9,659 nucleotides of DNA, taken from NCBI GenBank assembly GCA_019423445.1, contig JAHZBJ010000020.1:1633-11291 (forward strand), written 5' to 3'. The DNA is from Oscillospiraceae bacterium (GTDB lineage: Bacteria; Bacillota; Clostridia; Oscillospirales; Ruminococcaceae). Position numbers and translations under genes: made by a program. Positions 1-5,345 of this stretch are shown here, piece after piece. A model generated the notes under the pieces. That model saw only the letters and a program-made list of their open reading frames with translations. It made no database searches and was not told the origin of the DNA. Positions within the stretch are counted from its first letter, which is position 1, and each line of letters begins with the position of its first letter.

Positions 1-674
1 CCCCGGCAGAGGTCCCGGAGCCCTTCCAGGGTGGCCCGCTCCCCCTCCCGGAGGGGGATGCCCCGGCTCCGGGCAACCAGGTCCGCCGCCGGACTCAGGT
101 AGGTGACGGTGAGGTCCTTTTCCAGCCGAACCAGCCGCCCGCCGATATCCAGGCACCCCTTGGCCGCTACCTGGCCGCAGTCGAACATCACCAGGTTGGT
201 GGTGCCGCCGCCGATGTCCAGGTTGACGGCGGTGCAGTTCATCTCCTGGGAGTACTGCCAGGCCCCGCTGCCCTTGCCGGCGATAATGGCCTCCAGGTCC
301 GGCCCGGCGGTGCTTACCACAAACTCCCCGGCAAAGCCGCTGAGCTTTTGGAGCACCAGGGCGGAGTTTTCCTTTCTGGCGCTTTCTCCGGTGATGATCA
401 CCGCGCCGGTGCCGGTGTCGGCGGGGGTGAAGCCCGCCTTCCGGAACTCCTCAGCCACGATCTCCCTCACCGCCTCCCCGTCGATCAGGGACCGGGTTCG
501 GAGGGGGGTGGTGTGGATGGCGCTGCGGTAGACCACTTCCTTGTCCACGATGGAGACCCGGGGCACGGTGAAGTAGCCGGAGGTGTTTTCCATGGAAAGG
601 CGGCTGAACACCAGCTGGGTGGTGGAGGTGCCGATATCGATGCCCACGCTGAGGATCGCTTTTTCGCCCGCCAT
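1..674 (-). CDS. eutA: EutA, ethanolamine ammonia-lyase reactivating factor (partial, N-terminal part)
   Basis: EutA is an actin-like ATPase that reactivates ethanolamine ammonia-lyase (EutBC) by exchanging damaged cobalamin for fresh adenosylcobalamin in the cytoplasm or microcompartment. I translated 224 codons from the ATG at 674; the frame is open to the window edge, so the C-terminal half (about 460-470 residues are usual in the family) is missing. The start is supported by an AAAGGGGGG ribosome binding site 6 nt upstream. The N-terminus MAGEKAILSVGIDIGTSTTQ carries the phosphate-1 loop of the ASKHA fold. VIITGESARKENSA, VVSTAGPDLEAIIAGKGSGA and NLDIGGGTTNLVMFD (the second phosphate loop) match EutA proteins block by block, and CLDIGGRLVRLE follows. 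It lies downstream of eutV-eutW on the same strand, behind a 172-bp leader with a terminator and candidate antiterminator, so it is probably induced by ethanolamine. Identity is secure; only the length is unknown. Confidence 0.95.
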   Translation of the reverse strand, partial: MAGEKAILSVGIDIGTSTTQLVFSRLSMENTSGYFTVPRVSIVDKEVVYRSAIHTTPLRTRSLIDGEAVREIVAEEFRKAGFTPADTGTGAVIITGESARKENSALVLQKLSGFAGEFVVSTAGPDLEAIIAGKGSGAWQYSQEMNCTAVNLDIGGGTTNLVMFDCGQVAAKGCLDIGGRLVRLEKDLTVTYLSPAADLVARSRGIPLREGERATLEGLRDLCR

Positions 675-711
675 AGCCGTCCCCCCTTTCCAGGCAGCTC
701 CCCGGGGACGG
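675..711 (-). promoter_or_regulatory. eutA ribosome binding site with a stem that can cover it
   Basis: The Shine-Dalgarno run GGGGGG (681-686) sits 6 nt before the eutA ATG. An upstream CCGTCCCC (704-711 on the plus strand) is perfectly complementary to GGGGACGG (677-684), giving an 8-bp GC-rich stem that would bury most of the Shine-Dalgarno sequence. A separate hairpin, GGCCGT-GGAAA-ACGGCC, lies just upstream. Whether the stem forms in the mRNA is inferred. Confidence 0.45.
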
Positions 712-736
712 GGCCGTTTTCCACGGCCTTTCCCCG

Positions 737-784
737 AAACAAAACAAAAGACCAAAGCGCCCGCGGAAAAACGCGGCGCTTCGG
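737..784 (-). terminator. Intrinsic terminator in the eutA leader
   Basis: Read on the minus strand, CCGAAGCGCC-GCG (784-772) pairs with CGC-G-GGCGCTTTGG (765-752). This gives 13 bp with one G bulge and a TTTTTC loop. The interrupted T-rich tract TCTTTTGTTTTGTTT (751-737) follows at once. It lies between eutW and eutA and would stop transcription before eutA unless prevented. Its 5' arm begins inside the 3' arm of the upstream hairpin at 782-795, so the two structures exclude each other. Confidence 0.8.
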
Positions 785-826
785 CCTTTTTGCCAGATAT
801 CCCGCCGGACACCCTATTGTGCCCGG
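782..826 (-). promoter_or_regulatory. Candidate EutV (ANTAR) dual-hairpin antiterminator upstream of eutA
   Basis: Two consecutive stem-loops, both with six-base loops, precede the terminator. P1 (826-805) is CCGGGCAC-AATAGG-GTGTCCGG, an 8-bp stem with one G-T pair. A 9-nt linker follows, then P2 (795-782), TGGC-AAAAAG-GCCG, a 4-bp stem with one T-G pair. P2 shares bases 782-784 with the terminator arm. ANTAR proteins such as EutV are known to bind paired hexaloop hairpins and to stabilise the second one at the expense of an overlapping terminator, and the geometry here fits that. Both loops start with A as expected, but neither has G at loop position 4, a conserved base in described sites. 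P2 is also short. The call therefore rests on architecture and gene context more than on loop sequence. Confidence 0.5.
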
Positions 827-846
827 GGCAGATAAAATTGTCAGAA

Positions 847-1932
847 TTACCGGAAATCGAACATGGCTCTGGTCCCCTGAGGGCCCGACTGGATTTGAAG
901 GTTGCCTCCCAGCTTATCCCGGACGGTGAGGGAAATGATCTCCAGTCCCAGGCTGCCCTCCCGCTTTTCCTGGGGAGAAAACCCGCTGCCGTTGTCCTCC
1001 ACCGTGACGGTGGAAGTCTCCCGCCCCTGGAGGACGGTGACGGTCACCTCTCCCCGGTCCCGGCCTTCGAAACCGTGTTCCAGGGCGTTGGTGAGGAGTT
1101 CGTTTACCACCAGGGCGATGGAGGTAGCCTTTTCGGAGGACACCTGCATCCGGTCCCCCCGGACCAGGATGCGGATCTCCCGGCCGTCCGCCGCCATGGA
1201 TTGAAGGTTGCGGCGGATCTGCTCCAGAAGCTGGTGAAGCTCCACCTGGTCGCCATCTTCGTTCCTTGTCAGTATATCATGGATGGCAGCGATTGACAAG
1301 ACCCGGCTGGTGTTCTCCCGGAAGATCCGGCGGATCTGGGGGTCCTGGGCGCGGCGGGCCTGGATATTGAGAATACTGGCCACCATCTGGAGGCTGTTTT
1401 TCACCCGGTGATGGATCTCCTTCATGGCCACGGCGTGGCTTCCGGCTTCCCCGGCGGGGGCCAGCCCCAGAAAGGAGTCGGTGAGGCTGTCCCGCTCCCG
1501 GGCCAGCTCCTGGAATTTCCTCTCCCGGGTGATGGTGCGGCTGATGTCCTTCTCCCGGATGAGCACCCCGATAATCTGTCCTTCCCGGTCCCGGATGGGG
1601 GCTACATCCTGGCGCACCGCGATGTCCTCCTGGGTCACCGCTTTCAGGTCCCGGACCACCATGCCGGTGCGGAAGGCGTGGTACACCGCCGGTTCCTTTT
1701 CCCGAAGGGCCGCCTGGCCCAGAACGGTGCCCCGGTAGGCGGAGCAGGCGCCTCTGGGCTGGGCGTGAGCCGCCACCAGGGCGGTGCCGCCGGGACGGTC
1801 CAGGCAGTCGATAAAAACGTCGCTGCCGGTAAGGTCCGCCATTTCCTGGAGGGCGGCCTCCACCTCCTCCAGCCGGAGGATGGCGTCGGGGGAGAGAGTG
1901 GTGCGGCTTTCACAGAGGCTGCGCAGGGTCAT
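847..1932 (-). CDS. eutW: EutW, ethanolamine-responsive sensor histidine kinase
   Basis: A 361-residue soluble histidine kinase with no membrane segment, as expected for EutW, which senses intracellular ethanolamine and phosphorylates EutV. Residues about 1-135 form a sensor region resembling the histidine kinase N-terminal/PAS-like domain (VAPIRDREGQIIGVLIREKD at 110-129). A HisKA_2 dimerisation box follows (KEIHHRVKNSLQM at 171-183, phosphoacceptor His174 or His175). The ATPase domain has its N box at NELLTNALEHG (277-287), G1 at DNGSGF (313-318) and G2 at GSLGLEI (326-332). The ATG overlaps the eutV stop in ATGA (1932-1929), with AAAGGGG 8 nt upstream inside eutV, so translation is probably coupled. 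The stop at 847-849 is followed by the eutA leader. The kinase class is certain; the name EutW rests on EutV and EutA on either side. Confidence 0.9.
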   Translation of the reverse strand: MTLRSLCESRTTLSPDAILRLEEVEAALQEMADLTGSDVFIDCLDRPGGTALVAAHAQPRGACSAYRGTVLGQAALREKEPAVYHAFRTGMVVRDLKAVTQEDIAVRQDVAPIRDREGQIIGVLIREKDISRTITRERKFQELARERDSLTDSFLGLAPAGEAGSHAVAMKEIHHRVKNSLQMVASILNIQARRAQDPQIRRIFRENTSRVLSIAAIHDILTRNEDGDQVELHQLLEQIRRNLQSMAADGREIRILVRGDRMQVSSEKATSIALVVNELLTNALEHGFEGRDRGEVTVTVLQGRETSTVTVEDNGSGFSPQEKREGSLGLEIISLTVRDKLGGNLQIQSGPQGTRAMFDFR

Positions 1933-2666
1933 TTTCTACGCCCCTTTCCGGCCAGAAGCTCCCGGGCCGCCGCGGCCAGGTCGCCGCCGTGGCGCCGGGC
2001 GGCCTCCTTTACCTGGCGGTAGGCCTCCTCCTCCGAGAGCCCCCGGGTCTGCATCAGCTGCTCTTTGGTCCGGTTCAACAGCTCCCGCTGGCTCTGCTGA
2101 GCCACCACTGCCGCCGCCAGCGCCGGCAGGCTGCACCGCTTTTCCATGGCCATCCGCTGGAGGCGCCGGTAGGCATCCGCCTCTCCGATGCCTTCCTTCT
2201 GGGCCAGAAGGGCCTTGGCCCGGTCCACAAGCTTCTGCTCCTCCATCCGGCGCTCCATCTCCCGGGCCTCCTGCCGGGCCTCCCGGAGACGCCCGGCCTG
2301 GGCCATGGCCACCTCCAGAGTGGGGAGGAGCAGCCGCTCCTCCACCGGTTTTACCAGGTAGCCGGTAACCCCGATGGCGTTGGCCCGGTCGATGAGCTCC
2401 CGGTCCCGGAAGGCGGTGAGAAGCACCACACAACCGCACAAGTCCTCGCTGATAATGGTCTCCGAGGCGGTGAGGCCGTCAAATACCGGCATTTTGATGT
2501 CCATAAGCACCACGTCAGGGTGGTGAAGGCGGCAGAGCTCGATGGCGTCGAAACCGTCGGCGGCGTCCCCCGCCACCTGAAAGTCCATCTCCTCCAGCAT
2601 CTGCACAAGGTCCAGCCGGGTGATGGGTTCGTCATCCACCACCACGGCGGTGCGTTTCCGGGCCAT
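1929..2666 (-). CDS. eutV: EutV-type response regulator with tandem ANTAR RNA-binding modules
   Basis: A 245-residue response regulator that should act by RNA binding and antitermination rather than DNA binding. The receiver spans about residues 6-120: acidic pocket D11/D12, phosphoacceptor D56 in LMDIKMP, T84 and K106 in the KP motif. A charged helix (about 122-143) leads into ANTAR module 1 (141-190: VDRAK, then GEADAYRRL). A second module follows (191-240: LNRTKEQLM, then GLSEEEAYRQV). The two align with no gaps at an offset of exactly 50 residues, with 15 of 50 identical, including R149/R199, K151/K201, G159/G209, E162/E212 and AY165-166/AY215-216. Described EutV proteins are about 190-200 residues with a single ANTAR, so the extra module is the oddity. 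ATG 2666 follows AAGGGAGGTGG. First gene of eutV-eutW-eutA. If it is not EutV, it is another ANTAR antiterminator. Confidence 0.9.
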   Translation of the reverse strand: MARKRTAVVVDDEPITRLDLVQMLEEMDFQVAGDAADGFDAIELCRLHHPDVVLMDIKMPVFDGLTASETIISEDLCGCVVLLTAFRDRELIDRANAIGVTGYLVKPVEERLLLPTLEVAMAQAGRLREARQEAREMERRMEEQKLVDRAKALLAQKEGIGEADAYRRLQRMAMEKRCSLPALAAAVVAQQSQRELLNRTKEQLMQTRGLSEEEAYRQVKEAARRHGGDLAAAARELLAGKGRRK

Positions 2667-2730
2667 GGGGCCACCTCCCTTGGAAAACCGCTTCCCGAAG
2701 GACTCCGGGAGCTGCTGATATCACGGGTTA

Positions 2731-2759
2731 AGGGTAACACAAACCCCTCTTCCCGTCAA
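2731..2759 (-). promoter_or_regulatory. Possible promoter for eutV-eutW
   Basis: On the minus strand TTGACG (2759-2754) is followed after 17 nt by TACCCT (2736-2731), which has a TGT just before it (extended -10). Transcription would start near 2724 and give a leader of about 58 nt. The -35 box is good but the -10 matches only 3 of 6 consensus bases, so this is a weak or activator-dependent promoter at best. Confidence 0.35.
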
Positions 2760-2767
2760 GGAAAATT

Positions 2768-2816
2768 CCCTCTTCCAAAGCGGTCCCCGGCACCTGAGGA
2801 CGCCGCTTTCAAAGGG
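2768..2816. other. Large imperfect inverted repeat between the divergent promoters
   Basis: AAAGCGG-TCC (2777-2786) pairs with GGA-CG-CCGCTTT (2798-2809), with a 2-nt bulge. An outer arm, CCCT-TT (2768-2774, C2772 bulged), pairs with AAAGGG (2811-2816). No T-run follows on either strand, so it is not an obvious terminator. It could be part of a longer eutV leader if transcription starts further upstream, or a DNA site; no function can be assigned. Confidence 0.4.
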
Positions 2817-2918
2817 TGTTTTCCTGGGAGGAATGGTCACCTGTGTCCGTCCGGGATAGCTGCTCTCCCCCGGGGGATTTCTTGTCAGAGAGGTTGTGAT
2901 CTCCCGGATCTTTACCCA

Positions 2919-2958
2919 GTATTTACAAAAAATATAGTCGGTATTTACAAAAAGATAT
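2919..2958 (+). repeat. Two direct repeats just upstream of the transporter promoter, possible activator site
   Basis: GTATTTACAAAAAATAT (2919-2935) is repeated as GTATTTACAAAAAGATAT (2941-2958). The first 13 bases are identical and the copies are 22 bp apart, about two helical turns. The second copy ends one base before the -35 box. Repeats on the same face of the helix next to a -35 element are typical of activator or dimeric regulator binding, but the regulator is unknown. A 10-bp palindrome AAGATATCTT (2952-2961) overlaps the second copy and the -35 box. Confidence 0.5.
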
Positions 2959-2959
2959 C

Positions 2960-2988
2960 TTGACGGGGTATGTAATTTGTGCTTTAAT
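2960..2988 (+). promoter_or_regulatory. Sigma-A type promoter of the transporter operon
   Basis: TTGACG (2960-2965), a 17-nt spacer, then TTTAAT (2983-2988): each box matches the consensus at 5 of 6 bases. Transcription would begin near 2995 and give a leader of about 145 nt before the ATG at 3139. This is the best promoter in the window. Confidence 0.75.
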
Positions 2989-3065
2989 AATGGTGCAGTA
3001 TGAAAAATGGAAAAAACAACGCATACTGTAGTACCCAGTGGTTTCTCTATCCCTTTTGCGTTTGC

Positions 3066-3115
3066 GCCGTCGGAGTTCCCCCGGCGGCATCTCAAACAGG
3101 GGCGGAATGCCCCTG
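3066..3115 (+). other. Two stem-loops in the leader of the solute-binding protein gene
   Basis: GCCGTCGG (3066-3073) pairs with CCGGCGGC (3081-3088), 8 bp with one T-G pair and a 7-nt loop. After 8 nt, CAGGGGC (3097-3103) pairs perfectly with GCCCCTG (3109-3115) around a GGAAT loop. No T-tract follows. The ribosome binding site (3127-3131) lies outside both stems. They may stabilise the mRNA or mark an unrecognised leader element. Confidence 0.4.
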
Positions 3116-3138
3116 ACCAGAAAGAGAGGAGATCTGCA

Positions 3139-4281
3139 ATGAAAATGAGCAAATGGTTCCGCATCCTGGCAGCGACCCTTTGTATGGCGCTGCTTCTGTC
3201 CGCCTGCGGCGGCGGCTCCGACACCTCCAGCGGCAGCGCCGCTCCCACCACTAGCGGTGAGAGCGAAGCCGCAGAGACCGCCCTGGACCTCAACAGCCTG
3301 ACCCTGGACGAGATCATCGCCGGGGCCAAGGAAGAGGGCAAGCTGGAATCGGTTGGCATGCCTGACTCCTGGGCCAACTGGGGTTCCACCTGGGCCGACA
3401 TTGAGAGCCAGTACGGCATCGAGCACAACGATACCGATATGTCCTCCGCCGAAGAGCTGAACATGTTCGAGACCGAGAAGAACTCCCCCACCAAGGACAT
3501 CGGCGACGTGGGTCATGCCTTTGGTCCCCAGGCAGTGGAAATGGGAGTTGTCCAGTCCTACAAGACCTCCTACTGGGACAGCGTTCCTGATTGGGCCAAA
3601 GATCCCGATGGTCTGTGGATGATGGCCTACACCGGCGTCACCAGCTTTATCACCAACACCGACCTGGTAGACAATCCCCCCACCTCTTGGGAGGACGTCC
3701 GCAACGGCGACTATAAGCTCACCATCGGCGACGTGGTCACCGGCGCCACCGGCCAGGGCGTGGTTCTCGCCACTGCCTATGCCTTCGGCGGCGGCCTTGA
3801 CAACCTGGATCCCGCCTTTGAGTTCTGGGCCGAGATGGCTGAGGCTGGCCGTATCGATCCCGGCGACATCCTTCTCCAGAGAATCCAGGCCGGTGAGGTA
3901 GAGTGCGGCGTTACCTGGAGCTTCAACGTATTCAGCTACCGGGACAACACCCCCAACTACACCTTTGATATCGCCATCCCCACCGACGGTTCCATTATGA
4001 GCGGCTACGCTTCTGTCATCAACAAGTACGCTCCTCATCCCCATGCGGCTGCTCTGGCCCGTGAGTACATCTTCAGCGACGAAGGCCAGGCCAACCTGGC
4101 GGAAGCCGGCGCCATCCCCACCCGTACCGACGTGGAGATCCCCGCCGAGATCCAGGAAGCCACCTTCTCTCCCGATGAGTATGCCAACGCCATCCCCATC
4201 ACCGACATCAGCGAATATGATGCTGTCCGGGAAGTCATCGCCCAGAGATGGCAGGAGGAGATCATCCCTCTGATGAGCTAA
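3139..4281 (+). CDS. ABC transporter solute-binding lipoprotein (iron/polyamine/phosphonate-type fold)
   Basis: The 380-residue extracellular receptor of the ABC importer encoded downstream. MKMSKWFRILAATLCMALLL is a lipoprotein signal with lipobox LSAC; Cys23 would be lipidated and anchored to the membrane. A Ser/Gly/Thr-rich linker (24-48) precedes the binding domain, which opens SLTLDEIIAGAKEEGKL, the usual start of family 1 type solute-binding proteins of the PotD/AfuA/PhnS group. It also has GVTSFITNTDLV, PTSWEDVRNGDYK and YIFSDEGQANLAEAGAIPTR, the last being the common C-terminal signature of this group. The start at 3139 follows AGGAG with 7-nt spacing and puts the signal peptide at the N-terminus. 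The ligand cannot be read from the sequence; the enzymes in the operon suggest a phosphodiester or phosphorylated amino alcohol. It is separated from the next gene by 190 bp of strong hairpins, which would favour excess receptor over the other subunits. Confidence 0.88.
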   Translation: MKMSKWFRILAATLCMALLLSACGGGSDTSSGSAAPTTSGESEAAETALDLNSLTLDEIIAGAKEEGKLESVGMPDSWANWGSTWADIESQYGIEHNDTDMSSAEELNMFETEKNSPTKDIGDVGHAFGPQAVEMGVVQSYKTSYWDSVPDWAKDPDGLWMMAYTGVTSFITNTDLVDNPPTSWEDVRNGDYKLTIGDVVTGATGQGVVLATAYAFGGGLDNLDPAFEFWAEMAEAGRIDPGDILLQRIQAGEVECGVTWSFNVFSYRDNTPNYTFDIAIPTDGSIMSGYASVINKYAPHPHAAALAREYIFSDEGQANLAEAGAIPTRTDVEIPAEIQEATFSPDEYANAIPITDISEYDAVREVIAQRWQEEIIPLMS

Positions 4282-4384
4282 AAATTTAGTACCAATCCGG
4301 GTGTGCCAGAGAAAAGGGCTGTGGGGCGCGCCGCCTTTCCAAAAGCGGCCGTCTCCCCCTCTTCCCGGGGCTCGCCCGGTGACC

Positions 4385-4444
4385 AGTGGGGTGTGCGGAG
4401 CGCACATCCCACTTGTTCTATCCTGCCCTGTCCGGCAGGGCAGG
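4385..4444 (+). terminator. Two tandem hairpins after the binding-protein gene (attenuator or mRNA stabiliser)
   Basis: Hairpin 1: AGTGGGGTGTGCG (4385-4397) pairs over 13 bp (one G-T) with CGCACATCCCACT (4401-4413), with a GAG loop, followed by TGTTCTAT, a poor T-tract. Hairpin 2: CCTGCCCTG (4422-4430) pairs perfectly with CAGGGCAGG (4436-4444) around TCCGG and has no T-tract. Placed between the receptor and the remaining operon genes, they probably limit read-through or protect the upstream mRNA from 3' decay, as at other transporter operons. Complete termination looks unlikely because the downstream genes have no other evident promoter. Confidence 0.55.
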
Positions 4445-4471
4445 CCACTTTAGGAAAGGGCGTCTGCTTCC

Positions 4472-5290
4472 ATGGGGAAAACGATTCTTGTGCTTCTGGA
4501 CGCCTGCCGCCTGGATGCTGTTTCCCGGACGGCCGGCTATCTGGAGCATCTTGTGGCGGTGGGACGGGGGGGCAAATATCAGGTCCGGGGGGAACTTCCC
4601 TCCATGTCCCGGCCGATGTATGAAACCTCTCTCACGGGGCTTCCGGTATCGGTCCACGGCATTACCGACAACCGTGTGGTCCGGCGCTCCCGGTGCGATA
4701 ACCTGTTTCGTCTCTGCCGCCGCCACGGGCTGGTTACGGCGGCAGCCGCCTACTGTTGGATGGCGGAACTCTACAGCCGGGCGCCCTTCCAGCAGCTTAC
4801 CGACCGGTACCAGCTGGAAGGGGAGGGGGATATCTGTCACGGGATCTTCTATTTTGAAGACCAGTACCCCGACAGCCATCTGTACCTGGACGGAGAGTTC
4901 CTCCGCCGCACCTATTCCCCGGATTTTCTGCTCCTCCACTCCATGAACATAGACCTGGCGGGGCATCGCCACGGCGGAGAAAGCCGGGAATACCTGGGGG
5001 CGGTCCAGGCCGCTGCCGAGTACCTGGCTCTGCTGCTGCCCCAGTGGCTGGAGGAGGGCTGGCAGGTGGTGGTGACGGCAGACCACGGTATGAGTCCTGA
5101 AGGGTTCCACGGCGGTCCCAGCAGTGATCAGCGGGTTATCCCCCTGTATCTTTTTGCTCCCGGTGCCGTGCCCGGGGATCACACCGGCCAGCCGATTTCC
5201 CAGCTGAACCTGGCGCCGCTGCTTTGCCGGTTGCTGGGGATTCCCCCTGCCCCCGGTATGCGGCAGGAGCTGGAAATCGCCCTGGAATAA
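4472..5290 (+). CDS. Alkaline phosphatase superfamily hydrolase (nucleotide pyrophosphatase/phosphodiesterase type)
   Basis: A 272-residue metal-dependent phospho- or phosphonohydrolase of the type I phosphodiesterase/nucleotide pyrophosphatase group. Predicted two-metal ligands are all present: D10 (ILVLLDACRLD), D161 and H165 (MNIDLAGHRHG), D204/H205 (VTADHGM) and H213 (FHGG). LPSMSRPMYETSLTGLPVSVHGITDN-type spacing places Ser46 as nucleophile, where many relatives have Thr. There is no signal peptide or membrane segment, so it should work in the cytoplasm on an imported compound. It is short compared with typical 400-residue members, a compact core without the usual insertions. The ATG at 4472 follows AGGAAAGGG with a rather long 11-nt spacing. 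Its place between the receptor and permease genes ties it to the imported substrate. Candidates are a phosphodiester, a phosphomonoester such as phosphoethanolamine, or a phosphonate; the sequence does not decide. Confidence 0.85.
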   Translation: MGKTILVLLDACRLDAVSRTAGYLEHLVAVGRGGKYQVRGELPSMSRPMYETSLTGLPVSVHGITDNRVVRRSRCDNLFRLCRRHGLVTAAAAYCWMAELYSRAPFQQLTDRYQLEGEGDICHGIFYFEDQYPDSHLYLDGEFLRRTYSPDFLLLHSMNIDLAGHRHGGESREYLGAVQAAAEYLALLLPQWLEEGWQVVVTADHGMSPEGFHGGPSSDQRVIPLYLFAPGAVPGDHTGQPISQLNLAPLLCRLLGIPPAPGMRQELEIALE

Positions 5291-5345
5291 AGGCTTCCTT
5301 TCCTGGAGGCCCCAGACCTGAAGAAATGGACAGGTGACGCAAAAG

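Larger units (their letters stand above)
2667..3138. other. 472-bp divergent intergenic region between eutV and the transporter operon
   Basis: No convincing gene lies here on either strand. It contains the possible eutV promoter (2731-2759), an imperfect hairpin at 2768-2816, direct repeats at 2919-2958, the plus-strand promoter at 2960-2988, and a leader with two stem-loops (3066-3088 and 3097-3115). The stretch 2911-3030 is clearly more AT-rich than the genes around it, as expected for a control region. A regulator bound in the centre could serve both directions. Confidence 0.7.

Noticed and set aside
675..846. Adenosylcobalamin riboswitch in the eutA leader
   Set aside because: Only 172 bp are available and no B12-box-like segment is seen; hairpins, a terminator and the ribosome binding site fill the space.
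1989..2963. 324-codon plus-strand open frame opposite eutV and running into the divergent intergenic region
   Set aside because: Its coding-like part is only the complement of eutV; no ribosome binding site at the start and no domain.
3066..3115. Second EutV target in the transporter leader
   Set aside because: Loop sizes are 7 and 5 nt, neither shows the hexaloop pattern, and there is no overlapping terminator.
3007..3138. Upstream in-frame ATG that would extend the solute-binding protein by 44 residues
   Set aside because: The extension would bury the lipoprotein signal peptide inside the protein, and only 3139 has a proper Shine-Dalgarno sequence.
2923..4407. 494-codon open frame on the minus strand opposite the solute-binding protein gene
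   Set aside because: It mirrors the codon bias of the real gene on the other strand; no ribosome binding site, Gly/Val-rich composition and no recognisable domain.
5334..5345. GTG start four codons upstream of the first permease ATG
   Set aside because: The AGGTGA that includes this GTG is better read as the ribosome binding site of ATG 5346; no good site precedes the GTG.
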